A DNA stretch of 64,000 nt from Hymenopus coronatus (taxonomy: Eukaryota > Arthropoda > Insecta > Mantodea > Hymenopodidae). The stretch spans positions 62,236,501 through 62,300,500 of the forward strand of contig CM060899.1 of assembly GCA_030762935.1 (NCBI GenBank), in the 5' to 3' direction. Shown one piece after another: positions 1 to 9,431 of the stretch. Under the pieces are notes generated by a model. The model was not told where the DNA came from. It saw only the letters and a list, made by a program, of their open reading frames with translations, and searched no databases. The position numbers and the translations under genes were made by a program. Within the stretch, counting starts at the first letter, position 1. The number at the start of each line of letters is the position of its first letter.

Positions 1-282
1 CCAAGGGAGATCATTGTTTCTGTCCTGTTAGTTCCCTCGGGCAGTGTATTCTCCACCCTTTACCCTCGGTTCAATGTATGGACGCAACAGTATCTTGTGC
101 CACTAGCTCGTGACTTATACTTGTTGGAAGTCTTTCTACCGTTCCCATTTTCTCTTGTTGATTTAATTTATATTATCAGCTAAGATTTATCTGAATAATT
201 CTTTGCCCTGTGACAAGACATGTACTGTCTCAAAGCATGACTATAAACATTTTATTTATGACAGTGAGATGTATGAATTGCT
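1..282. other. No feature recognised
   Basis: This stretch has no convincing open frame or repeat similarity to the rest of the window. Confidence 0.5.
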
Positions 283-485
283 ATGATTATTGGTATTCTA
301 TTTCTTGAATATAACATCCTGCAAATAGGCTCCTTTGGCGTTGATGCATTGCTACTAGCGCTCTCTAAAGTTTTTTATTACATGCTGGATAATGCCATTG
401 GAAATAGCACAAATCCCTTCTTGGATTGCCATTTTCAAATCAGGAATAGTGTGGAACTTTTGGGAGTAAACTTTTTCTTTGAGAA

Positions 486-999
486 TATAACTTTTCTCGG
501 GCTATCAGCCAGGTGAATTCTGGAATAATTTCCAAGCTTTCAAGAGCTAACGTCGCTCTCATCTTCAGGGAATGATGTAGAGATTCCGGGTACGCCTTAT
601 ATATAGTAGTCCGGTGGGGGGGATCGGCCAGATGCCGCTCTGTGATTGGCCCGGGTCCGGCATGGGAGGCGTTGACTAGGAACCAATGGTCTCCGTTGCC
701 GGGACGGACTTCTCTGATTGGCCCGTTGCCAGATGTGAGCCTGTATTAAAACTAGGGCTAGCTTTTGGCAGTTTCACAAATCTTTGCGAGTGTTTGCTGA
801 GCACCGAACTCCAAATGCCATTCACCTGCAAGCCGCTGTCTCTGTTGACGTTATTTTCTTCGTATTTAATAGCTATGGCTTCCTTGATGGAGTGGTCCCA
901 ATAGCTTGAAGACTTAAACATGGTGGTTGTGTCGCCCAGTCTCGGTCTGTGTCCTTCTTGGATGCAGTGCTCCGCAAGACCAGATTTTTCTGGGTACAT
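486..999 (-). mobile_element. Penelope-like element, 5'-truncated: C-terminal half of the GIY-YIG endonuclease plus 3' end
   Basis: The minus-strand frame at 676-999 reads EKSGLAEHCIQEGHRP, SSYWDHSIKEAIAIKY, NNVNRDSGLQVNGIW. This is the downstream half of a PLE GIY-YIG nuclease (the H...EH...GH, KEAI and IW motifs); the GIY and YIG motifs themselves are missing. Further 3' is a hammerhead-like core (see 488-570). It lies inside the Tc1-like transposase, splitting it after the PDL-type motif. Confidence 0.65.
488..570 (-). ncRNA. Hammerhead-like ribozyme motif at a PLE end
   Basis: Read on the minus strand, CTGAAGA (568-562) is followed by AGAGC...GCTCT (stem II) and GAAA (541-538), and ends in TTCTCGGGCT at about 500-490 next to AGCCAGGT. 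Hammerhead motifs are known from PLE terminal repeats. Stem III and the cleavage-site triplet are not clear in this copy, so it may be decayed. Confidence 0.45.
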
Positions 1000-1232
1000 C
1001 AGGCGGATGTAGTCTGGAGACCTCGCCAGCCATTCCCAGTCGCAAGGTCAGTCAATTTGGAAACAACCGACGCAGTGTAGCCATCGTGTTACGGGCTGTA
1101 GCTGCATCTTGTTGGAAAAATGTGTTGATATTATTCATTCTTATCAGTTGTGGAACAAAAACATTCCTATCATTTGCTTATACCGCTCAGCACTGACAGT
1201 GAGTGGATATTCTTCGTCTTCTACACAATACC

Positions 1233-1896
1233 AATGGATAGATAAGACAGATAATTTACTTCACCTTTTCAGTTACAATTTCATACATATATAGTTACTT
1301 ACCTGGAGTTGCTGAACTTGATATCATATACAGTTAACACCCTGGTTATTTATGTATATGTGCCTTTCCCTCTAATTATACATTTTTATACTGTATCAAC
1401 TTAATCTATTTATTTCTTTTATAACTTATAACCTCATCAGTTTTATTATTAAGATCCTCTCTTTGTTTGGCGATTTTCCTCCCCCATTTCTATCTTACCT
1501 TCCCTGTATAAGTACCTTTTTGTTTCAGAAATTCTTTCTTATTGTTTCCAAAAAGTTTTATGTATACCATTTCCCAAATTTTATTCCATATTTTTGTTTC
1601 TTTGCTCTCAATTACACAGTGTAAATTATTATCTACAATGTCACATAGTGGACATACATCTTTATCCACTTTTCTTTTAATAACATTGTTCCTGTTCTTG
1701 CCCATGCTAGACCCTCTCTATCAATTTTATAATATTAAAGTACTCTTATCCCTTAAGCTACCTATTATTTCTTGTTTCCCTATGTCATCTATCCTTGCTT
1801 TTAATTTATTCCATAATTTTTTGTCCTCCTCTTGACTAATGATTGTCTAGCTTGCCCAATCCAACTTCTCTTACAATTTCCTTTAATTGACATAAC
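1233..1896 (-). mobile_element. Non-LTR retrotransposon (LINE-1w family) 3' fragment
   Basis: The minus-strand frame at 1490-1705 has CPLC...H...ESKETKIWNKIW, the C-terminal zinc-knuckle region (CCHC) seen after the reverse transcriptase of many LINEs. QLKEIVREVGLGKLDNH near 1850-1890 and the 3' UTR at 1240-1400 match the copy at 58110-59075 almost word for word. It is 5'-truncated and inserted in the Tc1-like transposase. An imperfect TCCATTG(G/T)T repeat at both ends may be the target duplication. Confidence 0.7.
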
Positions 1897-2805
1897 CAAT
1901 TTCCATCAACAATGGAAACTCCTATAGTGCACCAAACTGCAATCTTTTTACTGTGTAGAGGTTTTTCATTAAGATGCTGTGGGTTTCTCTCTGCATGGTA
2001 TAGAAGATTTTGCTTATTCACAAACTCACTAAGATGAAAGTTTGCTTCATCAGACATTGCTAGAGGAGTCAAAATGGTCTCATCTTGCTGCATTCTTTCA
2101 ACAATTGTACCCTATTCTGTTTATCCAATGGCCACAGCTGTTGACACACCTGTAATTTGTAATTATGCAACTTCAAGTAGATTTCACAATCCTATGCAGG
2201 GAAGTGCGAGATATGTGTAATGTTCTTGCGTGGCAATGAACTGATTGTTGTGGATGTTATTGTAGAGCCTCTCGGACACAGATATTTCCAGATGTATGAA
2301 CTGTTTTCTGCGACCCTTTTGTTTCATATTCCCAACTGAAGCATTTGTTTGCCATTTATTTACCCACCTGGGTAACCTCCTTCTGTCTGGAATGCAGTGA
2401 TGATGGTTCTCTCCATGTTGTAACTCACGCTGTGCGAAAACTATACTATTGCATCCACTGCCCTGATAAGGACCTCAAGAGACTAAGTTAATAGCATAGT
2501 TAACAAAATGGCAGTAACAGATGTTTTGTTTGTGAAAAACAATTATTGGGCAAATGCATTATTAACTTTAGAATTACCAATATAAAATGTATTATTTGCT
2601 GAGGCCCACCCTTTATAGAGTGTCCTTCAACCTTACAAGATAGTGTATGTTAAATGGTTCACACTGTTGCCACATATCCTATTTGTACACTAGAGCCTGG
2701 CGCTTAGCTACGATCACTTCATGGATTCAATGTCATCTTGCGAATTATACATCACCAAACAGTAAAATATCTGCACTGCTGTTTAAGGCTATTGTAAGAT
2801 ATTTA

Positions 2806-3183
2806 TTACTTTCACTAGCACTATGTCAATAAACACAATGAATAGAGAAGGGATTGTATTCCACCCAAAAATTTGATACCAAGATTTCACTGGCAATATG
2901 ATTGTGACAAAGACTTCCAAGAAATTCCCCCAACCTCAATTACCCTTGATGCAGAATATTTTGAGAAAATTTTTATTTTCTCAAAAATGGCTCCTATGAA
3001 TTTTCTTTAAATGTTTAAGATATTTTCATGACCTTAAATTTTATGGGAATAGCCTCTGAGGATCTCTTCATTCTGGATGACTTGTATAACTGGTAAATCG
3101 TAAGAGGTACACAAAAACACATCATTTATGTCATATACATTTTAGTTGTAGAGTTAACCATTTTTTAGATATTCCTAGTTATT
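2806..3183 (+). repeat. Family T repeat, 5' part
   Basis: It matches the family T consensus from the terminal hairpin (here TTTATTACTTTCACTAGC...GAATAGAGAAGG) through the CACCCAAAAATTTGATACC and CCCCCAACCTCAATTACCCTT blocks to GAGTTAACCATTTTTTAGATATTCC. The 3' third is missing. Family T is described under 3323-4193. Confidence 0.7.
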
Positions 3184-3185
3184 GC

Positions 3186-3285
3186 CTCACTACACTTTGT
3201 GGCTTAGGGCCCTCCACCTTGAGCTATTTTGCGACTTAGGGCACTAAATGTTTATAAAAGACCAGTAAGTAACTACAAAGTGGCT
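3186..3285 (-). repeat. Short dispersed repeat (family G) copy
   Basis: On the minus strand it reads TTTGTAGTTACTTACTGG, then a CCTAAGTCGCAAAATAGC and GGAGGGCCCTAAGCCAC block. Related copies lie at 4705-4960 and 39790-39960, with remnants near 40250-40500. Its class is unknown and no coding capacity is seen. Confidence 0.5.
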
Positions 3286-3322
3286 CTAATAACAAAATAA
3301 CAAAAGCACCAAATCCAGATGG

Positions 3323-4193
3323 TTTTTACTTTCTCTACACATATTATGTACATAGTGTATAGAGAACGTATTGCATTCCACCCAAAAATTAAATACCGAG
3401 ATTTCACCAGAAATACACGTTTTAGAGTCCCTTGTATATAAAAAAAGCATTTTCAGATAAAGGTGTGCGTGGGTGCATGTTTGTGCATGTGTGCATGTGT
3501 GTCAGTAAACACGATAACTCAAAAAGAAAAAGTTGATAAAATACCAAATTTGGTATTTAAGTTTAGTGTCTTCCAGGGATACAACACAAGATTTTGAGAA
3601 AAATCCCCCACCCCAAACTACCCTTTACATTAAAAAATTTCGAAAATTTTGATTTTCTCAAAAATGGCTCTAATGGTTTTCATTAGAATACTGAATGTTA
3701 AATATATTTATATGGCAAGTAAAATGTATATCTTGAATTTTCTAGGAATAGCCTCTATAGACCTCTATTATGAATGAATTTTGCATAACTGATAAACCAT
3801 AAGAGATAGATAAAAACTTACTACACAAAAAATGTAGATCACGTTAAAACACAATTTATGTCATATAGGTTTTTTCGTTGAATTGACCATTTCTGAGATA
3901 TTCCTTGTTATTTATTTCAAGCATTTTTTCACACTGAAAGCTATAAACTCTTGGCCCTGCATAGAAATGGATTTTATTCATGTGACAACCAGCTTTTAAA
4001 AGATTTGTCTAATGTTTTAGCATAGTGTATTCCATTATTTTCCTTCTACTTACAAGGAAGCAAGTAATTAAGACAATTTCTGCTAATGCTTATCTCGATT
4101 ATCATAAAGTAGATAGAAGAATATGCTTTTAAATAATAATTTGTTATAGCAATGTAGAGAAAGTCATATGAATGGAGCACATTAGATTTTTTG
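3323..4193 (+). repeat. Family T repeat, near full length
   Basis: This is the reference copy of the window's commonest repeat. The 5' end is ACTTTCTCTACA followed by an imperfect hairpin (3328-3368, CTATGTACATAG core). The body has conserved blocks: CACCCAAAAATT, a GTCCC(CT)TG(T/A)AT block, AAACTACCCTTTACAT, GGAATAGCCTCT, and TTGACCATTTCTGAGATATTCC. The 3' end is ATGTAGAGAAAGTCATATGAATGG, which repeats the 5' motif in inverted orientation. It is non-coding, at least 16 copies lie in this window, and it is often inserted in other mobile elements. It resembles a large MITE, but I cannot assign a superfamily. Confidence 0.75.
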
Positions 4194-4700
4194 AATTAAT
4201 GCCAAGTGGTATAACCAACATATAGAAATAATAATTATACTTTCCCGATAACTTAATAGAAAAATTAACATTTGTTTATTCAAGCAAATAATTAACAGAA
4301 CCTGGACAGATGGCTTAATTTGATCTGAACATCCATTTCTGCTGCAATTGTTGTGGTAGTTAACTGGAAACAAGACCAACAAACATCTTTTTATGTAACA
4401 GTAAAAGCCTCTTTAAATTATATAGCTTTTTATCACTTAAGAATAAACTGTTATCTTGGATAGTATTTTGTGTAATGCATTTCAACATTTGATACAATTT
4501 GTTGTTGAAAAACAGAAAGCTACACATTTTGGCTTTATTTTAAAAAGCTACTTGGACGCTCATAAAATACTAAACAGCAGGACATGTCCAATGAAATCTG
4601 GACATCTTGTATCATACGCATGCTGAAATATTATTACTACTATACAATGGTTACACCACTTGGCATTACTTCAATATGAGTCACTTTTGTTATTCTGTCT
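4194..4700. other. Unassigned AT-rich sequence
   Basis: No gene or recognisable repeat boundary was seen. Confidence 0.4.
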
Positions 4701-4704
4701 TTAA

Positions 4705-4960
4705 AGCCACTTGGTAGTTACTTACTGGTCTGTCATCAACGTTTAGGGCTCTAAGCCGCAAAGGATTGCCCCAGGTTGAGGGCTCTAAATCGAAAAGCAT
4801 AGCCGAGGGATATTTTTTAATAAGTAGAGGAGTGTAGCAGTTGTGGCTGAAGGTCGTCACTGTGGAACGACAGTACGTAGCTAAGGGATCGGTGAAGCTA
4901 AAACTCCAATGATCCCAAGAAGAAGTTAAAACTTTGGCAATCTGGCAACTTGCACAGCTG
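4705..4960 (+). repeat. Family G dispersed repeat copy
   Basis: It contains GGTAGTTACTTACTGGTC, GGGCTCTAAGCCGCAAAGG and a second GGGCTCTAAATCGAAAAGC with GAGGGATATTTTT, shared with 39790-39960 and (inverted) 3186-3285. Confidence 0.5.
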
Positions 4961-6379
4961 AACAACTTAATGTTTTTAACACTTTCAAGTATGAATTGTC
5001 AGTAGGTCACTTAAAATTCTTCTTAACACTGTTTTGTGTGTGTATGAGTTTGTCCATCCGTGTATGTGCTGCAACCATTGTATAGCTTTACCAAAGTATT
5101 TATTCATTACTAGCTCTGTATTTGTAGTGGGATTGTTGAGAGTTTAAATTTACAACATAAGTTTAATAATTTTTGGTTTCAGTCTCTCTCATTAGCACTC
5201 CTACCTCTGGTTCAGGAAACCCAGATACGATTTCTGGTACCAGCATGGGGATTTTATTCCCCACTGGAAGGAAGGGCATGTATGTTAGAATTAAGGGTAT
5301 TTTTGTCTATAATGAAGCGCTAAGAGAGAAATTCTTGCGAAAGGGAAAATTTTCGGTAAAGCCAAGATAAATTGAAACTGTTAGCAGTCTTTAAACTCAA
5401 AAAATTATTTTCCAAAATTACAACATAATCTTCAAAAACAGAAAGTGGAGGATACATAAGTGATGACAACCTAAAATTGGCGACTTCTCGTCTGATGGGT
5501 TTAAGATATTTCAATAAGTAAATTATTTCCTCAGCTTAACTTTAATATGTCATGTTGTCATATTTTTTTATTGATTTTTTTGTTGCAAATAATATAAGCT
5601 GTTTATACTCCTAATATAACGGACTTATTACCATGGAATCCTTATATAGAAAACGCAGAAATACAAGAATTAACACAGCTGTGTGCTGTGTGCTGTGCTC
5701 TTCAAACCATTACGAAATATATCAAAAGCTTAATTCATATAAATATAATAATAAATTTAAATATATATTTAAAACACCATTAATAACGCCAAAGTTTGGC
5801 CATTCGGTTTTCCAGCGACTTAAGTCCTCGAGAAAATGTTTCCTAACCTAACATTAGATATGTCACGCTTCAGATTTGCCCGCATAAAGTAATTCTCGGT
5901 ATTGACACCTTTAATACTCTTATAAAACCACTTGATTTTTATAAAATATGTGTTGTATATTTTCTTGGTGGGCTTCTTCCAGTAATTTACACTAAAGCTC
6001 TTCTAAGTTCAATGTTTACATTCTTTACTTCTTTCTCATTGTACATTACTCAAACATAACATAAACTGCCATTGGCTAGCTGACGGTAAATTACGCTGTC
6101 AGGCTGCTAATGCCAACAGTATCCCACACAGAGAGAAAATCTTAACAATACCAATAGAGGCAATTTTTTTTCTTCAAAGAACTGAAACCACAAGAGAATG
6201 CATGTGAATGCTAAATGCCCTTATATTTTATTATTATTAATTATTATTATTGTTGTTTTTTTTTTTTTTTTTGTTACTATGCTTGCGGTGTTAAGTGCCG
6301 AACATGTGTGAACGGCTTGTTTCATAAATCATAGCATTAGTGTAACGGCGAAAGAATCTTTTGACGTCGAAGCTCCGAC
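4961..6379. other. Unassigned sequence with a poly-T run
   Basis: No gene was recognised. A poly-T run of about 20 bases follows an (ATT)n-like tract at 6224-6274. Small open frames here (for example 5173-5370 and 5633-5851) show no family motif. Confidence 0.4.
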
Positions 6380-6533
6380 TGTTACACCTGTGCAAGTGGA
6401 CACGCCTAGATTAGCAATTTCTTTGACGTCGAAGCGTCCTTTGTTATACCTCAATGAGTTTGTAACACCTGTGGTGGTTTTGCACGTGCGACTATTTCTG
6501 GAAGTTTCCTGCCACGTGATCCACAGGTATAAA

Positions 6534-7513
6534 AATCTGAGTTGTTCCATTCACATGACCTTCTCTACACCTCTGCAACAAATTATTGTTAAAAAGCTCA
6601 TGCTTCTATTTATTTCAAGCTAATCGAGAGAGAGAAAAATAGCAAAAATATTATTTATTACTTGCTTCCTTGTAAGTAAAAGCGAAATAAGAGAGTAGCA
6701 TAGGTTAAAGTGATACTCAAAAGCTGGTTGCTATGTGACTGAAGTTCCTTTAATTTAAAATCTTCTCGGGCTTCTAACCAGGTTAGAAGCCCGAGAAGAT
6801 TTTAAATTAATACGTCGCCAGGAAAGCTTCAGTTCTTATTTTGAAGTTCCTTTGTTTGTATGGACAGGAGTTGACACATTCCTGTATGAGAAAAGTATAC
6901 CTAAGTTTTCTAAAGCTGAAACCAAAAACAAGGAATATCTAAAAAACGATAAACTCCACGAAAAAAATGTATTTTACATAAATTGTGTGTTTTAGCGCGC
7001 TCTACATTTTTGTGTGGTAAGTTTTTGTCCATGTCTTACGGTTTAGCAGTTATGCAAAATTCCGCAAAATTCATCCAGAATAAAACAGTCTTCAAAGGCT
7101 ATTCCCAGAGAATTCAAAATATACATTTTATTTGTCACTTAAATATCTTTAGTATACAGTATTTTATTCAAAATCCTTAGAGCCATTTTTAAGAAAATAA
7201 AAAATTTCGAAAAAAGTTCCATGTAAAGGGTAGCTTCGGGTGGGGGGATTTTTCTCAACATCTTCGTGTCACATCCCTGGTAGATAATAAACTTAAATAC
7301 CAAGTTTGGTATTTTAGCGACTTTTCGTTTCTGAGTTAACGTGTTCTCGGACACACACACTCACACATACGTGGACCTTTTTCTGAAAATGCTTTTTTGG
7401 TTACAGGGGACCCTAAAACATATATTTTCGGTGAAATCTCGGTATCGAATTTTTGGGTGGAGTGCAATACCTTCTCTATACACTATGTTCAAAGTATGTG
7501 TAGAGAAAGTAAA
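6534..7513 (-). repeat. Family T repeat inside the 5' LTR
   Basis: It is full-length in reverse orientation, from AAAAATCTGAG...CATGACCTTCTCTACA to the terminal hairpin and GTGTAGAGAAAGTAAAA. A 90 bp foldback (6752-6841) is inserted in it with a 12 bp target duplication. Confidence 0.8.
6752..6841. mobile_element. 90 bp foldback insertion (PLE-derived), perfect 28 nt arms
   Basis: The arms 6752-6779 and 6781-6808 are perfect reverse complements around one base. A 33 nt single-copy tail follows (6809-6841, containing TACGTCGCCAGGAAAGC). The 12 bp duplication TGAAGTTCCTTT flanks it at 6740-6751 and 6842-6853. The arm core TTCTCGGGCTTCTA and the tail are shared with the foldback at 53966-54174; TTCTCGGGCT also ends the PLE fragment at 486-999. 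Confidence 0.85.
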
Positions 7514-7552
7514 AAAGGGGAACGAAGCTCTGTCCCGAGTTCGGTTTCAACT

Positions 7553-7589
<37 letters not shown>

Positions 7590-7663
7590 CGATTTTGCTT
7601 GTAATCAGTTTGTGGAACAAATAAAAAGTTGTTTGTTCGAACAAAAAGAGAATTATTGTAACA

Positions 7664-9063
7664 CTGGTGTTGGGAGCAGGAATAAACCCACGATGCAGGA
7701 TATGAAGAAACCTTTACTCGAAGAAATAAAGAACATGAAAACAGGAATGGATGAAAAGAAAACGGAATTGAAATCATGAACGGAAAAAGTGGGGGGCAGG
7801 GAGGGGGGAATTCAACTCGACATGGAAAAGATGGATGTGGAGATGGAATACAGAATGCATAATTTGAGAGCCGAGATAACGACGTGAATTGCGCGATGGA
7901 GATGTAGGAAAAGAAAGAATCCGGCATGGATAAGATAAAAGAGAAAATGGAAACATGTAAATGGAGTTTTATTTATGGACGCTCTTTAACTGCTGTGACT
8001 CTGAGCATCCCATTCTATACTGGGCGTGAAAGATCGCTTACTTTTGATAGTGGCCTCTATATCAGGCTTGAGGCAAATCTACGACACGGGACCAACGGCT
8101 TTACTTCCCTTCCGAAGAAGGTCATGGTAACTATTTTTACGCCCGAAAAAATCCACCGTCCTCTGCAGGTTGGAACCTTGGGTATATGGAGTTAGCATGT
8201 TAACCATTACACCATGGATTGCGATGAGAAAATGAAATCGGGAATGGAGAAGACGGAGGAGATATGGAATAAAATCGACGAACAGGTTGGCGCGAGGAAG
8301 GGGAAGAAAAAAACTAGGCGAAACGCGTTGACGCCCCGGAAGACTTTGGGGAATGACTTAATGCCCTGGAAGGAAGAGTAACAGAAAAGAACACGATGAT
8401 GGAAAAGATGGTAGATGGAAAGAATGAAGGTCGAGACGACGGGACGCGAAATAACATCTGCACGCGTTAACACACCTAAATTCGACGGAACATTCATCTT
8501 CGAAGTCTTCCGCAGATAGTTTACGCCTTCTCCACCCACAACCGATGGTCAGTAGAAAGGAAGCCGCACAACTCCATGGCAGGGCGGCAAAAGAACTAAA
8601 CGCGATTCCGATTCGGCGATGTCCGGAGAGGTCTGGAAGACCATTAAGCCGTTTCGGTAACCATCGCATTGTGCAGCCTACCGCAGTCAGCTTAAATCGA
8701 GGCTGTAACAGCCAAGGGAGGATATGCAAGATTTCGCCCTGGCGATTGAACAGCTGGTGAACAAAACCTATGAACCTACCACCAAGTTACGTGTCCCAGA
8801 AAGCTGCCTATTCCTTTGCCAAGGGTGTGAGTGACGCCGAGATACGACAGCGCCTCATGCTCGGGGACTACAAGACCACCCACGAGGTTTTAAGGGCAGC
8901 ACCAAGGATGGAGGCGGCCAAGACAACAGCTGTACTGAAGGCGAGGAGTATTCGCTACAACAAAGAGACAACCCAGAGGCGGCGACGACGATCTTTCAGT
9001 GGCGTCTACTGGGGCTGTAGCCAACAAGGACACTTAGCGAAAGGCCGTCCACAACAACGCTGA
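7664..9063 (+). pseudogene. gypsy gag remnant
   Basis: The region after the LTR reads as a degenerate gag: Lys/Glu-rich repeated KMET-like stretches, then a capsid-like segment. Its best-preserved frame is 8770-9063 (AYSFAKGVSDAEIRQRLM, KTTHEVLRAA, MEAAKTTAV). It ends in a CCHC zinc knuckle that has lost two cysteines (WGCSQQGHLAKGRP). Many stops and a SINE at 7950-8225 break it. Confidence 0.7.
7950..8225 (-). mobile_element. SINE-A (tRNA-derived) in gypsy gag
   Basis: The reverse strand starts with a decayed tRNA-like head (GTGTAATGGTTAACATGC; GGTTCCAACC as a weak B box) and continues through the family body (TTTTTTCGGGCGTAAAAA, TCGTAGATTT, AAAGAGCGTCCATAAATAAA). GAGAAAATG repeats at 7941-7949 and 8226-8234 as a probable target duplication. 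Confidence 0.75.
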
Positions 9064-9430
9064 CCAACAGACATACGACAATGGACGCACACGTCGGAGC
9101 CATAATCGCCAACACTCCGGGTAACGCTACGTGCCTTGGGCAGGAGTGTGAGCGACAGCTTCATCGTAGAGGGCTGAGTACAGGGGAAGCTCTGCCGGAT
9201 ACTAGTAGAAACAAGTGCAGCCATGGCTGTAATCAGAACTGACATGGCGAAGGGCTTTCCAATACGAACACCCAGTCGGCCCTACCACCCATCGTCGGGC
9301 GACATCTTACCTGTGGAGGAGGAGGTCATGTTGGAGTTGACATTGGGACGGAACGCTGTGAGCATGTATTCGTTGCAAATGTAGCTGAGGATGTGACACT
9401 GAGTCTGGATGTCCTCAGAAGCCACGAAAC
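9064..9430 (+). pseudogene. gypsy protease (retropepsin) remnant
   Basis: The plus-strand frames read EGWVQGKLC-like then RILVETSAAMAVIRTDMA, in which the usual DTGA active site is altered to ETSA, then ILPVEEEVMLELTLGRNAV and VAEDVTLSLDVLRSHE. The frame is cut by the hAT insertion and resumes at 11893 (VDVGRDKVLLQ). Confidence 0.65.
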
Positions 9431-9431
9431 T

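Larger units (their letters stand above)
283..2480 (-). pseudogene. Tc1/IS630-like (DDE) transposase relic interrupted by a PLE and a LINE fragment
   Basis: Three minus-strand blocks read as one transposase of the type common in insects. About 2480-1897 carries the middle part (MSDEANFHLSEFVNKQNL, NPQHLNEKPLHSKK, VWCTIG). About 1232-1000 carries the next part (LTVSAERYKQM, QQDAATAR, and a region like SRFGDVxWPPRSPDLTPPD). About 483-283 carries the C-terminus (LKMAIQEG-like, NGIIQ, CINADG/HQRQRS-like, CRMLYSRN). The D of SDEANFH and the D of QQDAATA are catalytic-type residues. Frameshifts and stops occur in every block. The gaps are filled by a LINE (about 1233-1896) and a PLE (about 486-999). 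Terminal repeats were not located. Confidence 0.65.
6380..7663 (+). repeat. 5' LTR of the gypsy element, interrupted by a family T copy
   Basis: The LTR matches 14253-14638 in CTGTGCAAGTGGACA, TTTGACGTCGAAGC/TTTGATGTCAAAGC, GTGGTTTTGCA, AGGTATAAAA (a TATA-like box at about 6527), GAGTTCGGTTTCAACTGG, AATCAGTTTGTGGAA and the ending TTGTTTGTTCGAACAAAA...GTAACA. The left boundary is uncertain by about 10 bases. TTTGACGTCGAAGC occurs twice (about 6361 and 6423). A poly-T run at 7556-7586 is a later expansion. Confidence 0.75.

Noticed and set aside
7547..7927. 126-aa open frame on the minus strand
   Set aside because: It is the antisense of gypsy gag with a Lys run from the poly-T tract; no family motif.
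8358..8729. 123-aa minus-strand open frame
   Set aside because: It is antisense to gag sequence and without a recognisable motif.
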